A DNA stretch of 64,000 nucleotides from Gilliamella apicola. Its GTDB lineage: Bacteria > Pseudomonadota > Gammaproteobacteria > Enterobacterales > Orbaceae. A program made the translations under genes and the position numbers. The stretch covers positions 722,721 to 786,720 of the forward strand of contig NZ_QGLP01000005.1 in NCBI RefSeq assembly GCF_003202915.1. Reading direction: 5' to 3'. Shown piece by piece: positions 28,041 through 39,521 of the stretch. The notes beneath the pieces were generated by a model. The model was not told the origin of the DNA. It worked only from the letters and a program-made list of their open reading frames with translations, and did not search any database. The stretch's first letter is position 1. Each line of letters begins with the position of its first letter.

Positions 28041-28417
28041 ATAAAAAAGACCTCGGTAACTTAATAATTATTTTTTTAATAAAAAACAATGAATATTATT
28101 CTAAAGTGATCGGAGATTTTACAAAAAATATGCATAGATTGTAAGTATCTTAACGCCTTAATAGCACAGAGTTCTAAAAAATTGTTAACTTATCGATGAT
28201 AAAACAAGAATAATAAAAAAATTAGATTGAAAATTATGATTATTCGCAGAAATAAAGTAATATATGTGCAGTAATTGTTAGTGCTGTAATTAATAAGTAC
28301 GGATTTAACTTGTGTAAAAAGTAAAAAATTTTACTGTGGTATTTTTTTAACTTTTTTTTTCAGTTATATTATTGAATAATTTAAATCTATATTTAATTTA
28401 ATTCTGAGATGGGTATT
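28041..28417. other. AT-rich divergent promoter region between acrA-like gene and zipA
   Basis: About 377 bp without a credible gene. It must hold the promoters for the efflux operon and for zipA. I see no convincing AcrR-type palindrome, and no local regulator gene is present. Confidence 0.4.
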
Positions 28418-29314
28418 ATGGATAATTTACGTACTGTTTTAATTGTTGTTGCGTCCTTGGTCATTATTGCATTATTGATTCATGGGCTCTGGATCAATAA
28501 AAAGGAACGTTCTTCTTTATTTAAGTCAGGCAAAAAAGATAAATTTACACCAAATACTCAGCAATTTGAAGACATCTACAGCGATGAAGATGAAGACGAT
28601 GTGATTTTGCTTCCACCTAGAAGTAAAACCAATCAGTCTGCTACTAATGATCCTAATGAGAAAGTAGTCGCTATAGAAGAAGAGCAAATACCTCGCCAAG
28701 AAGATTTGTTTTCAAATGACGACGATGATGCAACTAACGAGCCTAATATTAGTTTTCAACTGAATATTTTATCTGATGAGATTGTAACCCCAAAAAACGA
28801 GACTAACGTTAGCGAAGCTTCCAAATCAACTCAATCACACTCAGATAAACAAAGCGAAAAACAAGAAAAATTAAATAAAGAAGATAATGAAGAGCAGGAG
28901 ACTGAAATTATTATCTTAAACGTAACTGGCATAAACAACAAATCATTACAAGGTGATGTACTATTAGCTAGCATCATGCAATCAGGATTTCAATTTGGCG
29001 ATATGCGGATTTTCCACCGCCATGTTGACCCAGCCGGTAATGGTCCTGTATTGTTTAGCTTAGCCAATATGGTTACCCCTGGTTACCTAGATCCTGAAAC
29101 CATGCACGAATTTACCACACCGGGGGTGTCAATATTTATGGTTGCGCCAACTCATGGTAATAATCAACAAAATTTTAAACTTATGTTACAAACTGCACAA
29201 CGTATAGCTGACGATGTCAACGGCGTAGTACTTGATGATGAACATCACATGATGACACCACAAAAAATCAATAGCTATAAAGAACGTATTAAAAAAGTTT
29301 GTAACGAAATTTAA
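28418..29314 (+). CDS. zipA: Cell division protein ZipA
   Basis: A 298-aa protein (from 28418) that anchors FtsZ to the inner membrane. The N-terminal helix [22 protein letters not shown] is followed by a short basic stretch (KKERSS), then a long acidic and polar linker (about residues 30-165). The C-terminal FtsZ-binding domain holds [16 protein letters not shown] and [16 protein letters not shown] prefer the ATG at 28418 (MDNLRTVL, like E. coli MQDLRL), which has a GGG/GAG stretch upstream. The in-frame ATG at 28409 is an alternative. It is upstream of ligA, the conserved zipA-ligA pair. Confidence 0.93.
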   Translation: MDNLRTVLIVVASLVIIALLIHGLWINKKERSSLFKSGKKDKFTPNTQQFEDIYSDEDEDDVILLPPRSKTNQSATNDPNEKVVAIEEEQIPRQEDLFSNDDDDATNEPNISFQLNILSDEIVTPKNETNVSEASKSTQSHSDKQSEKQEKLNKEDNEEQETEIIILNVTGINNKSLQGDVLLASIMQSGFQFGDMRIFHRHVDPAGNGPVLFSLANMVTPGYLDPETMHEFTTPGVSIFMVAPTHGNNQQNFKLMLQTAQRIADDVNGVVLDDEHHMMTPQKINSYKERIKKVCNEI

Positions 29315-29432
29315 TCCTGATAGCTCATTTTTTAAACCATTCCGCTAATTAAAGTTAGTGGAATAGCAAGCTTATATTCTTTTACAAACAATTTTAACAA
29401 CATCTATTGTACTAAATCTAGTTACGTACTAG

Positions 29433-31541
<2,109 letters not shown>

Positions 31542-31560
31542 ATAAAAAATAGTGGAATAA

Positions 31561-31589
31561 ATCAAGCTAACTAATCAAAATAGCTTGAT
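31561..31589 (+). other. Hairpin in the ligA-luxS gap
   Basis: ATCAAGCTA pairs perfectly with TAGCTTGAT around an 11-nt loop, 20 bp upstream of the luxS start. No T-run follows, so it is more likely a leader-RNA structure or mRNA-stability element than a terminator. Confidence 0.45.
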
Positions 31590-31609
31590 CACAAACTAAG
31601 GAGAATATT

Positions 31610-32125
31610 ATGCCTTTATTAGACAGTTTCAAAGTCGATCATACTAAAATGAAAGCCCCATTTGTGCGAATAGCTAAAACCATGGCAACCCCAAAAGGTG
31701 ATGACATTACCGTGTTTGATCTTCGCTTTACCATCCCGAATAAAGCTCTTTTACCTGAAAAAGGAATTCATACATTAGAACACCTATTTGCAGGCTTTAT
31801 GCGTGACCACTTGAACAGTGACAAAGTTGAAATTATTGATATTTCACCGATGGGATGCCGCACCGGTTTCTATATGAGCTTAATTGGTAAACCTAACGAA
31901 TCATTAGTCGTTGATGCTTGGTTAAAATCAATGCATGATGTACTAAATGTAACATCACAATCAGAAATTCCTGAATTAAATGAATACCAATGCGGAACCT
32001 ACACCATGCACTCATTAGACGAAGCCAAAGCCATCGCCGAAAAAATTATCCAATCCGGTATTGGCATTTGTCATAATCAAGACATTGCATTAACGGATGA
32101 ACAACTTGCCACCATTAATCACTAG
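31610..32125 (+). CDS. luxS: S-ribosylhomocysteine lyase LuxS
   Basis: A 171-aa iron/zinc metalloenzyme that splits S-ribosylhomocysteine to homocysteine and DPD, the precursor of autoinducer-2. The metal ligands are the two His of [10 protein letters not shown] (residues 54 and 58) and Cys in [11 protein letters not shown]. The catalytic Cys is in [15 protein letters not shown] lies 7 nt upstream. The gene is followed after 9 bp by a small tautomerase, so the two probably form an operon. AI-2 synthesis is a common trait in dense gut communities. Confidence 0.97.
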   Translation: MPLLDSFKVDHTKMKAPFVRIAKTMATPKGDDITVFDLRFTIPNKALLPEKGIHTLEHLFAGFMRDHLNSDKVEIIDISPMGCRTGFYMSLIGKPNESLVVDAWLKSMHDVLNVTSQSEIPELNEYQCGTYTMHSLDEAKAIAEKIIQSGIGICHNQDIALTDEQLATINH

Positions 32126-32134
32126 GAGATATTT

Positions 32135-32323
32135 ATGCCAAATGTAGTTATCGACTTCTTAGAAGGACGTACCATTGAACAAAAACGTGAAATGGCTAAA
32201 CGAGTAACCGCAGCAATTGTCGAAACACTTAACTGCAAGCCAGAAGCGGTACAAATTATCATGCACGAAGTCTCTAAAGATCAAATTGCCAATGGTGGTG
32301 TGCTTCGTTGCGATAAAGATTAA
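32135..32323 (+). CDS. 4-oxalocrotonate tautomerase family protein
   Basis: A 62-aa protein of the 4-OT superfamily. The catalytic proline follows the initiator Met (MPNVVIDFLEGRT), and the helix and second strand pattern (EQKREMAKRVTAAIVETL, EAVQIIMHEVSKDQIANGG) match. Such enzymes tautomerise unsaturated keto acids as hexamers, but the substrate here is unknown. A strong AGGAGAT ribosome-binding site precedes it, 9 bp after luxS. Confidence 0.88.
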   Translation: MPNVVIDFLEGRTIEQKREMAKRVTAAIVETLNCKPEAVQIIMHEVSKDQIANGGVLRCDKD

Positions 32324-32343
32324 TTAAATAAACATATAAAAAC

Positions 32344-32370
32344 CAACCTCAATATTAACTATTGAGGTTG
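32344..32370. terminator. Terminator hairpin after luxS-tautomerase operon
   Basis: CAACCTCAATA and TATTGAGGTTG form an 11-bp perfect stem with a 5-nt loop between convergent genes. The downstream T-content is modest on either strand. Confidence 0.65.
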
Positions 32371-32399
32371 AATAATTTAAATCGTGCCAATCAAAAAAA

Positions 32400-33005
32400 C
32401 TAGTGATTACCAGAATGCAAATGCAATAAATGCCCTAATTTATTTGCTTTAGTTGCTAAATAGTGCTCATTATTGGCATTCTCACCGACTTCTAAAGGAA
32501 CGCGCTCCATAACTTTAATACCTGCTTGCTCAAGTACTTTTATCTTTTCAGGGTTATTAGTTAATAAACGAATTTGCGAAACCCCTAGTAACGTCAACAT
32601 ATCAGCACATAAAGTAAAATCACGCTCATCAGGAGCAAAACCTAGTTGTTCATTGGCTTCAACTGTATCTAAACCTTGATCTTGAAGGGCATAAGCTCTG
32701 ATCTTATTTAATAATCCAATATTACGTCCTTCTTGACGATGATAAATTAAAATCCCTTTTCCTTCTTTGGCTATTTGCTTTAATGCGGCTTCTAATTGGA
32801 AACCACAATCACAACGCAAACTAAATAACGCATCACCAGTTAAACATTCTGAATGTACACGGGTCAAAATTGATGTTTGATCATTGACATCTCCAAACAC
32901 TAATGCCACATGATCCTTACCTGTTGCAATTTCTTCAAAACCAACAATAGTAAAACATCCCCATGGTGTTGGCAGTTTGGCTTGTGCAACACGTTTTAAT
33001 TGCAT
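32400..33005 (-). CDS. ribA: GTP cyclohydrolase II
   Basis: A 201-aa zinc enzyme for the first step of riboflavin synthesis (GTP to a diaminopyrimidine phosphate, formate and pyrophosphate). Zinc cysteines are in [20 protein letters not shown]. The substrate loop is [20 protein letters not shown]. The start at 33005 ([16 protein letters not shown]) is chosen because GGAGA lies just upstream and the length then fits E. coli RibA (196 aa). An in-frame start at 33080 adds 25 unrelated residues. It is divergent from pgpB, as in E. coli. Confidence 0.95.
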   Translation of the reverse strand: MQLKRVAQAKLPTPWGCFTIVGFEEIATGKDHVALVFGDVNDQTSILTRVHSECLTGDALFSLRCDCGFQLEAALKQIAKEGKGILIYHRQEGRNIGLLNKIRAYALQDQGLDTVEANEQLGFAPDERDFTLCADMLTLLGVSQIRLLTNNPEKIKVLEQAGIKVMERVPLEVGENANNEHYLATKANKLGHLLHLHSGNH

Positions 33006-33105
33006 TATTATCTCCAAATTTAGTAATAACGAGGAAGATTTTATAAAAATAAATCGTGCTTCCATGTTAAAATAAGTCAAATTTTACGCTTAATTGAGTT
33101 TCTAA

Positions 33106-33825
33106 ATGGGGTTAGTAATAAAAAAAACAATAGCGGTATTAATAATATTCCTAATTATACCGTTATCTGTAACAGCCGTAAATTGGCAGTGGCAGCCGAC
33201 ATCAATAAATAGTACATCTGAATATTTTTTTTGGTTAACCGAAACAGCTAGCTTTCCTTGGGCAATCATCACATCAGGTTTGTTGTTTGTATTATTTTGT
33301 TTACTATTAGCCAATAAAACAAAAAAAACAATCTCATTATTATTGTTAATTTTAGTCAGTGCAATGTTAGGAGGACAGATTATTAAAAGCCTTATCAAAC
33401 AACAAACAGCTGAATCAAGACCATACGTTTTATGGCTGGCTAAAGAATATCATTTTAATGATAAACAATTTTATTGCCAAACAAGAGCTGAACGAAAAGC
33501 CACTATTGAACAATTACTTGCTAATTCAAACACTATTCCAACTTGGTTGGCTCACCATTGGCAAAACGAAACGGGTTACGCTTTTCCTTCTGGACATACA
33601 TTATTTGCAACCACTTGGGCTTTTTTAGCAATAGCATTATTTGGCTTTAAACGACATTTGATTATTACTGTAACTATGGTTATTTGGTCGTTATTTATTG
33701 AAACCAGTAGATTATTACTAGGTATGCACACAGCCTATGATTTAATACTTGGAATAGTGCTAGCGTGGGGAATTTCATTAATCTGCTGTTTTTATGCTAA
33801 AAAATGGCATATAGTAGTCAGATAA
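33106..33825 (+). CDS. pgpB: Phosphatidylglycerophosphatase B (PAP2 family)
   Basis: A 239-aa inner-membrane lipid phosphatase acting on phosphatidylglycerol phosphate and undecaprenyl pyrophosphate. About six hydrophobic segments are seen. The PAP2 signature appears as ESRPYVLWL (part 1), YAFPSGHTLFATTWAFLA with the catalytic His (part 2, near residues 158-175), and SRLLLGMHTAYDLILG (part 3). Layout and length (E. coli 254 aa) agree. It is upstream of lapA-lapB, giving the E. coli order ribA/pgpB-lapA-lapB. Confidence 0.92.
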   Translation: MGLVIKKTIAVLIIFLIIPLSVTAVNWQWQPTSINSTSEYFFWLTETASFPWAIITSGLLFVLFCLLLANKTKKTISLLLLILVSAMLGGQIIKSLIKQQTAESRPYVLWLAKEYHFNDKQFYCQTRAERKATIEQLLANSNTIPTWLAHHWQNETGYAFPSGHTLFATTWAFLAIALFGFKRHLIITVTMVIWSLFIETSRLLLGMHTAYDLILGIVLAWGISLICCFYAKKWHIVVR

Positions 33826-33901
33826 TTTTATAAACGATGAGTTTTATAAAAAAAGTTTTTGGTTAGCAAGACATTTTGAATAAAATAATAAGGTTTAAAT
33901 T

Positions 33902-34207
33902 ATGAAATTAGTCATATCAATTTTTTTGATAGTTCTCTTATTAGCCATATCGATGACAATAGGCTCAGCTAATAATCAAATAGTTACATTTAACTATTTA
34001 ATTGCTAAAACCGAGGTTAAATTGTCGGTATTACTTGCTATTTTATTTGGTTCAGGCTTTTTAGTTGGTTGGGTATTAACCGGAATTTATTTTTTAAAGT
34101 CAAAATTCAAACACTCTTCAACTAAACGAAAACTAGATAAATTACAAAAAAAATATGATGAAGATATCGCTAATCATCAAAAAACAAATTTAACCAATAC
34201 CAATTAA
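33902..34207 (+). CDS. lapA: Lipopolysaccharide assembly protein LapA
   Basis: A 101-aa inner-membrane protein. It has two transmembrane helices (about residues 3-22 and 45-66) and a C-terminal cytoplasmic Lys-rich coiled coil (KLDKLQKKYDEDI), matching YciS/LapA. LapA and LapB tune LPS synthesis through LpxC turnover by FtsH. It is placed 13 bp before lapB. Confidence 0.92.
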   Translation: MKLVISIFLIVLLLAISMTIGSANNQIVTFNYLIAKTEVKLSVLLAILFGSGFLVGWVLTGIYFLKSKFKHSSTKRKLDKLQKKYDEDIANHQKTNLTNTN

Positions 34208-34219
34208 AAATAGGTAATT

Positions 34220-35389
34220 ATGTTTGAATTGTTATTTCTGTTACTCCCGATAGCAGCCGCATATGGTTGGTACATGGGAGATAGAAATGCCAAACAAAAA
34301 TATTTAAATCAATCGAACCGACTATCTCGGGAATATGTAGATGGTCTGAATTTTCTTTTGTCTAACCAAAAAGATAAAGCTGTTGATCTATTCCTTGATA
34401 TGCTTAAAGAAGATGACGGTACACTAGAAGCGCATTTAACTCTAGGCAATCTGTTCCGTTCACGCGGTGAAGTTGACCGCGCAATACGTATTCACCAAGC
34501 ATTAATGGAAAGTCCATCATTGACCTTTGAACAACGACTTTTAGCCATTCAACAACTTGGCAGAGATTACATGTCTGCAGGATTTTATGACCGTGCAGAA
34601 GAGATGTTTTTACAGTTAATCGACGAAGAAGACTTTCAACAATATGCCTTACAACAGCTGATAATCATCTATCAATCAACCAGTGAATGGAACAATGCGA
34701 TTAATGCTGCGACCAGATTGGTCAAACTTGGCAAAGTTAACTATAAAATTGAGATTGCCCAATTTTATTGTGAACTTGCTGTCATTGCTATTAGCAATAA
34801 TGATTTAGATCAAGCTTATAATTTATTAAAAAAATCTGCAGCTGCTGATAGTAACTGTGCTCGAACATCGCTAATGCTGGGACGAGTACTTATGTCACAA
34901 GATAAATGTGAACAAGCAATTGAATGTTTTGAAAAAATATTAAACCAAGACAAAGCCTTTATTGGTGAAGCATTACCACTGTTAAAAGCCTGTTATGCAA
35001 AACTCAACCAGCCACAACGATTTAAGCAATTCCTCGAAATTTGTGTCCAACAAGACACCGGAAATGTTGCCGAACTGATGCTTGCCGATATGGTTGAAAA
35101 AGATAACGGACTTGATGCGGCGCAATATTATCTTTATCGTGAATTACTAAAACACCCTAATTTAAAAGGGTTTTATCGCTTAATGGATTACCATGTTGCC
35201 GATGCCGAACAGGGAAAAGCCAAAGAAAGTTTATTATTACTTCGCAATATGGTTGGTGAACAGATAAAATCTGTTCCCAATTACCGTTGCCAAAAATGCG
35301 GATTTACGGTTAATACCCTCTACTGGTTATGTCCGGGTTGTCGCTCATGGTCAACCATAAAACCAGTTCGAGATTTCGAACATCATTGA
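34220..35389 (+). CDS. lapB: Lipopolysaccharide assembly protein LapB
   Basis: A 389-aa protein, exactly the length of E. coli LapB/YciM. The N-terminal membrane anchor (MFELLFLLLPIAAAYGWYMGDRN) is followed by tetratricopeptide repeats (about residues 35-330). The C-terminal rubredoxin-like zinc ribbon has CQKCGF...CPGCRSW as the four ligands. LapB adapts LpxC to FtsH proteolysis and coordinates LPS assembly. It forms an operon with lapA. Confidence 0.95.
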   Translation: MFELLFLLLPIAAAYGWYMGDRNAKQKYLNQSNRLSREYVDGLNFLLSNQKDKAVDLFLDMLKEDDGTLEAHLTLGNLFRSRGEVDRAIRIHQALMESPSLTFEQRLLAIQQLGRDYMSAGFYDRAEEMFLQLIDEEDFQQYALQQLIIIYQSTSEWNNAINAATRLVKLGKVNYKIEIAQFYCELAVIAISNNDLDQAYNLLKKSAAADSNCARTSLMLGRVLMSQDKCEQAIECFEKILNQDKAFIGEALPLLKACYAKLNQPQRFKQFLEICVQQDTGNVAELMLADMVEKDNGLDAAQYYLYRELLKHPNLKGFYRLMDYHVADAEQGKAKESLLLLRNMVGEQIKSVPNYRCQKCGFTVNTLYWLCPGCRSWSTIKPVRDFEHH

Positions 35390-35410
35390 AATAATTAAAA
35401 AGAGTTAAAC

Positions 35411-36193
35411 ATGTTTCTAATTGATTCACACTGTCATTTAAACAGTTTGGACTATACGAATAAAACGCTTGATAGCGTTCTACAACAAGCACTACACAAC
35501 GATGTAAAGCATTGTCTTAGTGTTGCCACTACATTGTCAGATTATGAGTCGATGAAAACAATGCTAACACCATATAAAAAACAGTGCTCATTTTCTTGTG
35601 GGATCCATCCACTTAATTTGGATGATGAACCTTATGATGCCAACCGTTTTGTTCGCCTTGCTCAAGAAGACAATGTTGTAGCGCTTGGTGAAACCGGTCT
35701 TGATTATTATTATCAACAAGACAACATTGAGTTACAACAAGCCAACTTTATCGAACATATAAAATTAGGCAAACAATTAAAAAAACCGATCATTGTTCAC
35801 ACCCGAAACGCCAAAGAAGATACACTTAAACTTTTAAAAGAAGAGCAGGCTTATTCCGGCGTATTACATTGCTTTACGGAAGACATTGATACGGCCAAAG
35901 CATTATTAGATATCGGTTTTTATATTTCATTTTCAGGCATTATCACCTTCAAAAATGCGGAATCTTTACGTGAAGTAGCCAGATATGTCCCTTTAGATCG
36001 TATGCTGATTGAAACTGACTCGCCTTATTTAGCGCCAGTCCCTTATCGAGGAAAAGAAAACCAACCAGCTTATGTTCGCGAAGTGGCCAACTACTTAGCC
36101 ACATTAAAAGGCGTATCTTTGGATACCATTGCACAACATACTACAACCAACTTTTGTCAATTATTTAATTTACAAGGGGCATTTAATGAGTAA
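35411..36193 (+). CDS. ycfH: TatD-family metal-dependent DNase/hydrolase (YcfH-like)
   Basis: A 260-aa TIM-barrel metallohydrolase. Metal ligands are seen in FLIDSHCHLN (HxH), GETGLDYYY (Glu), VHTRNAKED, VLHCFTED and IETDSPYLAPVPYRGKENQPAYV (Asp). E. coli YcfH is 265 aa; paralogues TatD and YjjV are less similar in the motifs, so the symbol is my best choice. It overlaps roxA by 8 bp. Confidence 0.87.
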   Translation: MFLIDSHCHLNSLDYTNKTLDSVLQQALHNDVKHCLSVATTLSDYESMKTMLTPYKKQCSFSCGIHPLNLDDEPYDANRFVRLAQEDNVVALGETGLDYYYQQDNIELQQANFIEHIKLGKQLKKPIIVHTRNAKEDTLKLLKEEQAYSGVLHCFTEDIDTAKALLDIGFYISFSGIITFKNAESLREVARYVPLDRMLIETDSPYLAPVPYRGKENQPAYVREVANYLATLKGVSLDTIAQHTTTNFCQLFNLQGAFNE

Positions 36194-37298
36194 CAAATTA
36201 ACCATCGATTGGGATGATTTTTTAACCAATTATTGGCAAAAAAAACCTGTCATTTTACGCGACGCTTTTAGCAATTTTATCGACCCTATCTCCCCTGAAG
36301 AACTGGCAGGTCTTGCTATGGAAGAAGAAATTGAAAGCCGAATCGTCACCAACAAAAATGGGGTATGGGATGCTAACTACGGACCCTTTATTGATTACAA
36401 CCATCTAGGTGAGGAAAATTGGAGCCTTCTTGTACAAGCTGTTGACCATTGGCATGAACAAGCGGCAACATTAGTGGAACCATTTAAATGTATCCCTCAA
36501 TGGCAATTTGAAGACCTTATGATCTCCTACGCTACTCAGGGTGCCGGCGTTGGGCCACATATTGATAATTATGATGTTTTTATTATCCAAGGCAAAGGTT
36601 GTCGTCGATGGCAAGTTGGCGATCGTAATCCTAATTACAAACAGTTTAGTGCCCACAAAGCGCTACTGCATGTAGAAGATTATCAGCCAATTATTGATGA
36701 GGAAATCACCGCTGGTGATATTTTATATATTCCAATCGGCTTCCCGCATAATGGGGTATCAATTGGTGAATCGCTTAGTTATTCTGTTGGTTTTAGAACC
36801 CAAACATCACAAGAACTGCTTAGTGGCTTTGCTGATTATGTGATTGATAACTTACCCAATGGCATCTTCTATCAAGATCCTGACTTAAAGTTACCTAACG
36901 ACCCGTATCGAATCCAACCATACGAACTTGAAAAACTAAAAGGGCAAATGATCGACCTCATTAAAAACCCTGCCTTATTCAATGATTGGTTTGGTAAACA
37001 TATCACCATGCCGATGCATGAACTCAACATCATCCCTGTCGATCCTGCTTATGACTTAGATGAATTTGAAGAAATTTTGCAGTCCGGAGCTGAACTATAT
37101 CGTGTGCCAAGCATACGTATTGTAAAAATAGACGACACAGCATACATCAATGGTAATAAAATACCATTACCAATGGAAACCATCGATCTTTTATGCGAAT
37201 CGGAAGTACTTTACTACGAACAATTGCAAGATCAACAAACCCTAAACGTCATGCTAGAATTCGTTAATCTGGGCTATTGGTATTTTGACGAAGAATAA
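36186..37298 (+). CDS. roxA: Ribosomal protein L16 arginine hydroxylase RoxA (YcfD)
   Basis: A 370-aa JmjC-type 2-oxoglutarate/Fe(II) oxygenase that hydroxylates an arginine of ribosomal protein L16. The iron ligands are His and Asp in GPHIDNYDVF and the distal His in GFPHNGVSIG. Flanking family motifs are KKPVILRDAF near the N-terminus and QGKGCRRWQVG. The start at 36186 (MSNKLTIDWDDFL) overlaps the tatD-family stop (ATTTAATGAGTAA), so the two are coupled. A start at 36129 would add 19 residues from inside the upstream gene. Confidence 0.92.
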   Translation: MSNKLTIDWDDFLTNYWQKKPVILRDAFSNFIDPISPEELAGLAMEEEIESRIVTNKNGVWDANYGPFIDYNHLGEENWSLLVQAVDHWHEQAATLVEPFKCIPQWQFEDLMISYATQGAGVGPHIDNYDVFIIQGKGCRRWQVGDRNPNYKQFSAHKALLHVEDYQPIIDEEITAGDILYIPIGFPHNGVSIGESLSYSVGFRTQTSQELLSGFADYVIDNLPNGIFYQDPDLKLPNDPYRIQPYELEKLKGQMIDLIKNPALFNDWFGKHITMPMHELNIIPVDPAYDLDEFEEILQSGAELYRVPSIRIVKIDDTAYINGNKIPLPMETIDLLCESEVLYYEQLQDQQTLNVMLEFVNLGYWYFDEE

Positions 37299-37350
37299 CA
37301 TTTTACACCAAGACTATTGAGTAAAAATTCGAGGGTAAATTGTCACGATA

Positions 37351-37419
37351 TGGCAGAATTATCGGTTAATTTGTCTCAAAAATGAGATATTTAACAAGAT
37401 TAACCGAATAATTTTGCCA
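37351..37419. repeat. Long imperfect inverted repeat in the roxA-MFS gap
   Basis: TGGCAGAATTATCGGTTAA (37351-37369) pairs with the complement of 37400-37419, differing by one base and one insertion. A nested TCTCA/TGAGA hairpin lies in the loop. It could be a long cruciform or RNA structure, or a double operator for the downstream transporter. No T-run follows the outer stem. Confidence 0.6.
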
Positions 37420-37586
37420 AATCGACAAAAAATCAAATAAAACTTACCAATTTTGCCTTTTCATTTGGATTTTTCTCACTTTTAAGTATATACTTGCCCC
37501 CGCTCTAAACTCCCCCTTAATTTAACAATATGAAGAAAGTTGTTAAATAAGAAAAGCTGATCCACTTTAAATGACTTGAGGTAAAC

Positions 37587-38810
37587 ATGAACATTGACGT
37601 GACCAAGCAAAATGAACTAACCACTCCCTACCAAAAACGTACCTTATTTGCATCAACGGTAGGTTATGCATTAGATGGCTTAGATATGATGATTTTAGGT
37701 GTCTGTTTCAGTCTAATTGCCACCAGTTTTAACCTAACCAAAGCCGATCTTGGCACTTTAACTTCAGTCACATTGTTAGGTGCAGTATTAGGTGGAATAT
37801 TTTTTGGTATCCTTGCCGATAAATATGGGCGAGTTAGAGTATTTTCATGGACAATTTTAATCTTCTCATTATTCACGGGTTTTTGTGCTATTTCACCCAA
37901 TTATGAATGCTTCCTTATCTTTCGTTTTCTAAGTGGACTTGGCCTTGGTGGTGAATTTGGTATCGGCATGACGTTAGTATCGGAAAGCTGGCCTAAACAT
38001 AAACGATCACGAGCAACCTCAATTGTGGCACTCGGCTTCCAAGTTGGTATTATCCTTGCGGCATTAACGGTTAATTTTATTGGCGAAGTACACGGATGGC
38101 GTTGGGCGTTTGCCATGGGCGTATTACCCGCGTTATTTGTGGCATGGACACGTAAAGGACTGAAAGAACCGGAAATTTGGCAGAATCTAAAAGACCAAAA
38201 TCAAAATAACATCGCTATTAGCAAACTCTTTAAAAATCCTAGAATCACTGCAACCACTATCGGCCTAACCATTGCCTGTGCAGTACAGAATTTTGGCTTT
38301 TATGGCATAATGGTTTGGATGCCAAATATGATTGCCTCTGAATATCATCTACCTTTTAAAAATACCATGTTTTGGACTATCTCAACCACTATTGGCATGT
38401 CATTAGGAATCTTGATTTTTGGTTGGTTATGTGACAAATTCGGCCGCCGTCCTTCTTACATCGTATTTTTATTAGTCTCAGCGGTTTCAATATGGTTCTA
38501 TTTCCAACAAAAAGAGGTCGCTATTTTAATTTTATTTGGCTCAGTAATTGGCTTCTTTGTTAATGGTATGATGGGTGGATATGGCGCATTATTGGCTGAA
38601 CACTACACCACCGATGCACGCTCAAGCGCTGAAAATATCATCTTTAACGTTGGTCGTGGAATTGCTGGTATATCTCAAGTGTTGATTGCTTATTTAGCAA
38701 CCATCTACTCCATCAGCTATGCATTAGCATTACTATCAGGAGCATACCTACTATCCGCAGCAGCCTTTATATTCTTAATTCCAGAAACTAAAGGCAAAGC
38801 ACTAGAATAA
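37587..38810 (+). CDS. MFS transporter, metabolite:H+ symporter family
   Basis: A 407-aa inner-membrane transporter with about 12 hydrophobic helices. MFS motif A is GILADKYGRVRV (near residue 75) and its second-half copy is GWLCDKFGRRPS (near 285). The pattern FRFLSGLGLGGEFGIGMTLVSE and the C-terminal PETKGKALE resemble the sugar-acid/aromatic-acid/sialate symporter branch. The substrate is not deducible. It stands alone between roxA and a convergent lipoprotein gene, with a 288-bp upstream region holding a long inverted repeat. Confidence 0.85.
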   Translation: MNIDVTKQNELTTPYQKRTLFASTVGYALDGLDMMILGVCFSLIATSFNLTKADLGTLTSVTLLGAVLGGIFFGILADKYGRVRVFSWTILIFSLFTGFCAISPNYECFLIFRFLSGLGLGGEFGIGMTLVSESWPKHKRSRATSIVALGFQVGIILAALTVNFIGEVHGWRWAFAMGVLPALFVAWTRKGLKEPEIWQNLKDQNQNNIAISKLFKNPRITATTIGLTIACAVQNFGFYGIMVWMPNMIASEYHLPFKNTMFWTISTTIGMSLGILIFGWLCDKFGRRPSYIVFLLVSAVSIWFYFQQKEVAILILFGSVIGFFVNGMMGGYGALLAEHYTTDARSSAENIIFNVGRGIAGISQVLIAYLATIYSISYALALLSGAYLLSAAAFIFLIPETKGKALE

Positions 38811-38817
38811 CTATAAA

Positions 38818-38848
38818 AAAACAGGGCTAATTGCCCTGTTTCATTTTT
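38818..38848. terminator. Terminator after the MFS gene
   Basis: ACAGGGC-TAATT-GCCCTGT followed by TTTCATTTTTT on the plus strand, with an A-run upstream. It could work in both directions between the convergent genes. Confidence 0.85.
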
Positions 38849-38866
38849 TAATTTGTCACAGATTAA

Positions 38867-39343
38867 TTATTCATTACAATCAGATGGTTTTAATGGAATA
38901 CTAAAAATCATCTCTTCTCCAATATAATAACTGTGGACCGCACCGGCTGGAAAAGCAACTTTGAATCTATCCAATAAATCATTATTTTTTAAACAATATA
39001 ATTGTTTAAGCGCATTTCCAGTCATCTGTTTACTTACATCAACATCCATCTCATCCTTAGAGACATCCATCACATATTTATAGATAATAGCATCTCCCTC
39101 TTTATGAATATCAACCACAGTGGAAGTTGCATCAACTTTTTTCGGCAATTGGCTTTTAACTTCATTGATAAACATATCTTGAGTTTTACTCAAATCTGGT
39201 CGGCTAGTGGCTGTAGCATCTGAAGCTTGAGTAGCCTGAGAAGAGGATGTTGAAGACTCAGTTTCTGTTTTACCTTTTGAATTATCACAGCCAAATAAAG
39301 CTGCACCCATTAATACTAACGTTGAAATTTTTAACCCTTTCAT
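38867..39343 (-). CDS. Small lipoprotein, paralogue 1 of a local family
   Basis: A 158-aa predicted lipoprotein. The signal peptide ends in lipobox LFGC (Cys near residue 19), then CDNSKGKTETESSTSSS, a low-complexity Ser/Thr linker. The folded part (about 45-158) ends CLKNNDLLDRFKVAFPAGAV, then YYIGEEMIFSIPLKPSDCNE. The pattern (Cys ~50 residues from the end, aromatic-rich strand, final P-x-DC) recurs in the lipoproteins at 40716-41237 and 41323-41754. So it is one of three local paralogues, with an SDR gene between. The two conserved Cys could form a disulphide. Function unknown. Confidence 0.75.
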   Translation of the reverse strand: MKGLKISTLVLMGAALFGCDNSKGKTETESSTSSSQATQASDATATSRPDLSKTQDMFINEVKSQLPKKVDATSTVVDIHKEGDAIIYKYVMDVSKDEMDVDVSKQMTGNALKQLYCLKNNDLLDRFKVAFPAGAVHSYYIGEEMIFSIPLKPSDCNE

Positions 39344-39477
39344 ACTAATCCCTTTTCATAAAATTTATTAACAAGCCAATTAACTTAAAAACCAATAAAA
39401 TTGTAAAGTATTAAACTAAAAAGCACATTTATATTTTAGCAAGATAAAAGCAACTAACCTAATCTAATTATCGATAA

Positions 39478-39499
39478 AAAAGGGCTTATAAAAGCCCTT
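39478..39499 (-). terminator. Intrinsic terminator of the SDR gene
   Basis: AGGGCTT-ATAA-AAGCCCT hairpin; on the minus strand it is followed by six T residues. Confidence 0.85.
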
Positions 39500-39521
39500 G
39501 TCAATTCATTTTTAATCCAGA

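Noticed and set aside
28041-28417. AcrR-type operator upstream of the efflux operon
   Set aside because: I looked for a long palindrome like the E. coli acrAB operator and found only weak A/T-rich symmetry.
32400-33080. Longer ribA starting at 33080
   Set aside because: The extra 25 residues do not resemble RibA, and GGAGA lies directly before the ATG at 33005.
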